DNA from: Acetobacteraceae bacterium
Lineage (GTDB): Bacteria > Pseudomonadota > Alphaproteobacteria > Acetobacterales > Acetobacteraceae
Direction of reading: 5' to 3'
NCBI GenBank assembly: GCA_039613835.1
Contig: CP154827.1
Span: forward strand, 1,086,501 to 1,150,500
Length of the DNA: 64,000 nt
The notes below the pieces were generated by a model that searched no databases, was not told the DNA's origin, and saw only the letters and a list, made by a program, of their open reading frames with translations. Below are positions 60,738 through 64,000 of the stretch, one piece after another; the stretch's first letter is position 1; each line of letters begins with the position of its first letter. A program made the position numbers and the translations under genes.

Positions 60738-62579
60738 TCAGATGTCATCCGGTGGTTCCCCCGCCTTAAGCCGTTCAAGGACGGCAAGCCGGGCCTTCAG
60801 CGCGTCAGGGAAAGTTTTCAGCGTGGCATCGCTCAGGGCCGCCGCAACGTCCTTCCGCACCTCCTGACTGAAGGCGGGAAAATTGACCAGGCCGTAAAAA
60901 TGCCACCAACGCTCCGGCGCATTGATAACAAGCAGGGAATCATCATTTTCCCGGCGTGAATGGGCACGAGTATCATATTTATCCAATAATGCACGGCCAA
61001 GCCAGGCACATCGGGCCATGGCCTCATGCGCCTCGCCCTCAGCTTCAAACCAGGCAATCGGGGAAGTCGACGCTTCTCCCGACAAATGACGCCGCTCTGC
61101 ATGAAATTCGAGAAGCCCCTCCCTCAGCAGGGCAAGGTCAGGCGGCAAATCCAGTGTGCTGTAAGCCTGCTCAACATCGTCCAGCAATGCGGGGTGGCGG
61201 AGGAGAATTTCCGTCAAAATATCAAGGCGCGCCGCATTCCCCTGCTGCACCACGAAATTAACCGGGAGATCAATGGTCCTGGAAGCGAGATTTTTTGTCC
61301 GGGCGCGCCCTGGGGACGGCGCGGGTCGAAAACTTTCGAAAACCTTATTACGCCATGACCGGCGATATTCGTAACCCAGCGTCTTGTCAGAAATCTTCTC
61401 CGCCGCGGCGTCAAGGCGCTGCCGCAGAGCGGCCCGTTGCTCCGGCACACGGCCGTCACATCCCTGTCGCAGCAGCATGAAAATCTCATCATGAAGGGAA
61501 TGAGACCGGGCGAGCACGTCCTTCATCGCATCCGGCCCGTGGATTTTGATCAGGCTGTCGGGATCCTCCCCTTGCGGCAATCGGCAGAAACGCAGCGTCC
61601 TGTCGGCGCGCAGCATCGGCAGGGCGAGTTCAGCAACACGCAGGGAAGCCCGGCTGCCCGCCGCATCGCCATCGAAGCAGATGATGGGCGATGATGATTC
61701 CCGCCACATCAGTTCAATCTGCTCGGTGGTCACGGCCGTGCCCAGCGGCGCAACGCCCGCCGTGAAACCAGCCTGGGACAGGGCAATCACATCCATATAA
61801 CCTTCGACGACCAGAAGATCCTTCTTGTCCTTCAGGACCGCCTGACGCGCATTATGAAGGTTATATAAAGTGCGTTTTTTTGAGAAAAGTGGCGTTTCTG
61901 TCCCATTCACATATTTCGGCTGCGCATCTCCCATTGCGCGACCGCCGAATGAGATCACCGCGCCGCGACGGTCATGGATAGGGAAGATGATGCGGGAGAA
62001 AAATGCCCCCCCCCCCTTCTCCGTCCTTAAAAGCCCGGCTTTGAAAATATCCTTTTCGGTGTGACCCGATTTTTTGAGATAACTGACGAGCGCGCCATGA
62101 TCCGCATCCGCCCAACCCAACCCGAAATGATCAATCGTGGCCTGCGTCAAACCGCGCTCCCGCAAGTGGGCACGCGCATGACGGGCTGAGTTGCCTGTCA
62201 AAACCTTACGGTAAAATTGTGCGGCCTCGGACAGAATATCCCTTAAGCGGGTGGATTCTTTTGATCTCTCAACCGCACCCGCATCCGGTTTCGGCATGTC
62301 GAGCCCGGCCTCCGCCGCCAGGGCCACGACCGCTTCGGGGAAGGAAAGCCCCTCACTTTGCATGACGAAACTGAAGACATCGCCATGCACACCACAGCCA
62401 TAGCAATGGAAGTGATCATCATAAATATGGAAGGAGGGCGTCTTTTCCCCATGGAAAGGGCAGCACGCCTTCCATTGATTGCCGGAACGCTCCAATTTTG
62501 TGCGGCGCCCGATGACACTGCGCAAAGGGATGGCGTCCCTGATGTCATCAAGAAATTTAGGCTCAAAAACGAGCGCCAT
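60738..62579 (-). CDS. dnaG: DNA primase DnaG
   Basis: 613 residues. The CHC2 zinc finger is WKACCPFHGEKTPSFHIYDD with HCYGCG. The catalytic TOPRIM core shows VVEGYMDVIALSQAGF, ICFDGDAAGSRASLR and GEDPDSLIK. A C-terminal helicase-binding domain follows (LDILTEILLRHPALLDDVEQ). DnaG makes RNA primers at the fork. The codons for KGGGA at about residues 188-192 are an uninterrupted G11 tract. No lesion is visible. Confidence 0.96.
   Translation of the reverse strand: MALVFEPKFLDDIRDAIPLRSVIGRRTKLERSGNQWKACCPFHGEKTPSFHIYDDHFHCYGCGVHGDVFSFVMQSEGLSFPEAVVALAAEAGLDMPKPDAGAVERSKESTRLRDILSEAAQFYRKVLTGNSARHARAHLRERGLTQATIDHFGLGWADADHGALVSYLKKSGHTEKDIFKAGLLRTEKGGGAFFSRIIFPIHDRRGAVISFGGRAMGDAQPKYVNGTETPLFSKKRTLYNLHNARQAVLKDKKDLLVVEGYMDVIALSQAGFTAGVAPLGTAVTTEQIELMWRESSSPIICFDGDAAGSRASLRVAELALPMLRADRTLRFCRLPQGEDPDSLIKIHGPDAMKDVLARSHSLHDEIFMLLRQGCDGRVPEQRAALRQRLDAAAEKISDKTLGYEYRRSWRNKVFESFRPAPSPGRARTKNLASRTIDLPVNFVVQQGNAARLDILTEILLRHPALLDDVEQAYSTLDLPPDLALLREGLLEFHAERRHLSGEASTSPIAWFEAEGEAHEAMARCAWLGRALLDKYDTRAHSRRENDDSLLVINAPERWWHFYGLVNFPAFSQEVRKDVAAALSDATLKTFPDALKARLAVLERLKAGEPPDDI
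62006..62016. repeat. Homopolymer of 11 C inside dnaG
   Basis: An 11-base C run on the plus strand (G11 in dnaG sense) encodes three Gly and flanking codons. The reading frame is intact with exactly this length. Confidence 0.85.
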
Positions 62580-62719
62580 TATGTCTCAGAGCCTGACATG
62601 AATTTTCCCCCGCAACGTCACGCCGTGCATACCCTCCTGCGAGGTAATGCGGCATCACGCTGACTCGATTTGCCTAAAGGCGTAACGCGCTCACCCCAGC
62701 TTCGCCTTTACCAATACGC

Positions 62720-63139
62720 TCATTTCCTCATATCAAGTTGCGCACCGTGATGTGCCCGCAACCAGCTCATGACATTTTTGAGGTCTTTGACAGAATGCGC
62801 GCCCGTCTCTGCCAGCGCTTTCTGCACGATGATCTCCAGATCCGCATCGCTGAGCGGCGGCGGCAGATAATGCTCGATCGCCGCAATCTCGGCCTCTTCC
62901 TTCTCCGCCAGTTCGGGCCGGTCACCCTGCCGATAAAGCACAGCGGACTCACGCCGGGATTTGATCATGGAACGCAGCGCCGACAGCATCGTCCCCTCAT
63001 CCAATTCTGCGTCTTTCGCCCGTAATTCAATATCGAGATCTTTGAACCGGCTGGTGATGGCGCGAAGCTGCGCAACCCACGTCATATCCCGCGCCTTCAT
63101 GGCGGTTTTAAGGTCCTCATTAATCCGGTCTCGTAGCAA
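62720..63139 (-). CDS. yqeY: GatB/YqeY domain-containing protein
   Basis: About 139 residues from MLLRDRINEDLKTAMKARDM, which follows AGAGG; in-frame starts further upstream (63271) look too long. Family blocks are LRAITSRFKDLDIELRAKDA, LRSMIKSRRESAVLYRQGDR, EIAAIEHYLPPPLSDADLEI and VMSWLRAHHGAQLDMR. YqeY proteins share the tail domain of GatB and are thought to bind tRNA or nucleic acid; the role is not settled. The order yqeY-dnaG-rpoD with divergent carA is common in alphaproteobacteria. Confidence 0.9.
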   Translation of the reverse strand: MLRDRINEDLKTAMKARDMTWVAQLRAITSRFKDLDIELRAKDAELDEGTMLSALRSMIKSRRESAVLYRQGDRPELAEKEEAEIAAIEHYLPPPLSDADLEIIVQKALAETGAHSVKDLKNVMSWLRAHHGAQLDMRK

Positions 63140-63324
63140 CATTTTTCGGCCTCTCATCATGCCGTTTTCTATGGAATCCGGTGAAGGCATATCCCAGAAG
63201 CATCGTTGAGGGAATAAATTTCCCACCCTTTTGGAGCCCCCACCACGTGGGGAAAAACTTCCCAAACTCAATTTACCCGCTTATATAAGGCGGTGCGGAT
63301 GCAGATGTAAAATAGGGAATGCGC

Positions 63325-64000
63325 CATGGATGTTGACCTCCTGATTAAAAAACTTGGCGGGGCACATCAATTGGCCGAGTTGACAAATGTCGGGCCGGAG
63401 GCTGTGCGCAAATGGCGTCAATCCCGCGCCATTCCAGCCAAGCATTGGCCTGCGCTTTTACAACTTCCTGGCATTTCCATGGAAGATCTCACCGATATCG
63501 GGCCCGCGGCGTCCCTTGATGATACAGGCCGCCCCCATGGCGCAACGGCCGTGCTTCTGCTTGCCGATGGCACGATCCTGTGGGGTCGGGGCTTCGGCGC
63601 CCACACGACGCAGGCAGCCATCGGGGAAATCTGCTTCTGCACCGGCATGTCCGGCTATCAGGAGACATTGACGGACCCATCTTATGCAAGCCAACTCGTC
63701 ACCTTCACCTTCCCGCATATTGGTAATGTCGGTACAAATGCGGAGGATGATGAGGCACGGCGGGTTGCCGCGCGCGGTGTCATCGTCAAGCAGGACATCA
63801 CCAGCCCGGCCAATTGGCGCGCGACCGCCCCCCTTGCTGAATGGATGCAGGCCCAGGGTCTGACCGGACTATCCGGGATTGATACGCGCTTCATCACGCA
63901 TCTTCTGCGTAAAAAAGGCCCGCAATCCGCTGGTATCTTCTACCCACAGGACGGCGTGTTCCCCATAGAGACGCTTCTGGCGGAAGTGCGTTCATGGCCG
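63325..64000 (+). CDS. carA: Carbamoyl-phosphate synthase small subunit with N-terminal helix-turn-helix domain (partial)
   Basis: Open from ATG at 63325 to the window edge (225 codons). TAGGGAATGCGCC precedes the ATG, a good ribosome site. Residues 1-55 (MDVDLLIKKLGGAHQLAELT, VGPEAVRKWRQSRAIPAKHW) look like a YdaS/Cro-type helix-turn-helix domain. Residues about 70 onward are CarA: ATAVLLLADGTILWGRGFGA, GEICFCTGMSGYQETLTDPS, VTFTFPHIGNVGTNAEDDEA and LSGIDTRFITHLLRKKG. CarA supplies ammonia from glutamine for carbamoyl phosphate. An internal ATG at 63478 has no ribosome site, so I read the protein as a fusion. The glutaminase domain lies beyond the window. Confidence 0.88.

Noticed and set aside
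63478-64000. carA start at the internal ATG 63478
   Set aside because: No ribosome binding site; the upstream ATG has a good one and the frame is continuous.

Overview
This window looks like part of an acetic acid bacterium chromosome (Acetobacteraceae, Alphaproteobacteria). The basis is the fused ispDF gene, the ATP12 assembly chaperone, the carA | yqeY-dnaG-rpoD arrangement, the Hint-domain beta-helix proteins, the moderately high GC and the lack of plasmid or phage genes. It holds a well preserved housekeeping backbone and at least thirteen broken genes. Essential genes (ispDF, ccmC-ccmI, lptF/G/D, surA, ksgA, rplI, rpsR, rpsF, rpoD, dnaG, carA) read without interruption. Dispensable genes carry frameshifts and in-frame TAG, TGA and TAA codons, a 22-bp duplication, large deletions and, in metZ, loss of the catalytic lysine. 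This is the pattern of a genome in early reductive decay, as in a host-restricted symbiont; the lifestyle is an inference.

Layout. 1-1968 is a broken Hint-domain repeat protein cut by the window edge. 1969-3640 is AT-rich with one or two small membrane proteins. 3641-9026 is a large autotransporter adhesin destroyed by about five frameshifts. 9918-9991 is tRNA-Gly(CCC). 10103-11423 is a dead metZ with a possible SAM-II riboswitch relic. 11467-15051 holds apaG, a sugar/H+ symporter and ispDF. 15116-20719 is a four-gene operon read leftward (rarA, rluC, asmA, ATP12 chaperone gene) with 4-nt overlaps. 20764-27610 is a leftward block with broken yhdP-like, bcp and aat genes and intact exported and EcsC proteins. 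27873-29735 holds a dead aldehyde dehydrogenase and a frameshifted EVE gene.

29973-35641 is the cytochrome c maturation operon ccmCDEFGHI plus a coupled zinc-ribbon membrane protein; ccmA and ccmB are not here. 35584-37500 is a low-GC patch with a broken GT61 glycosyltransferase and an unrecognised neighbour. 37967-41181 holds a dead TonB-dependent receptor without its plug and a dead glycerophosphodiesterase. 41449-48322 is the envelope operon lptF-lptG-lptD-surA followed by ksgA. 48373-51296 holds cfa and the ribosomal operon rpsF-rpsR-rplI. 51540-57672 is a giant two-module Hint-domain pseudogene related to the copy at the left edge. 58509-63139 is yqeY-dnaG-rpoD, and carA leaves the window divergently at the right edge.

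The most notable points are: carA appears to start with a fused helix-turn-helix domain; the Hint-protein family shows a giant fused pseudogene with a 23-bp perfect inverted repeat that looks like a template-switch scar; and metZ combines a frameshift, a lost PLP lysine and a possible riboswitch relic. I see no CRISPR array, insertion sequence, integrase or toxin-antitoxin system.
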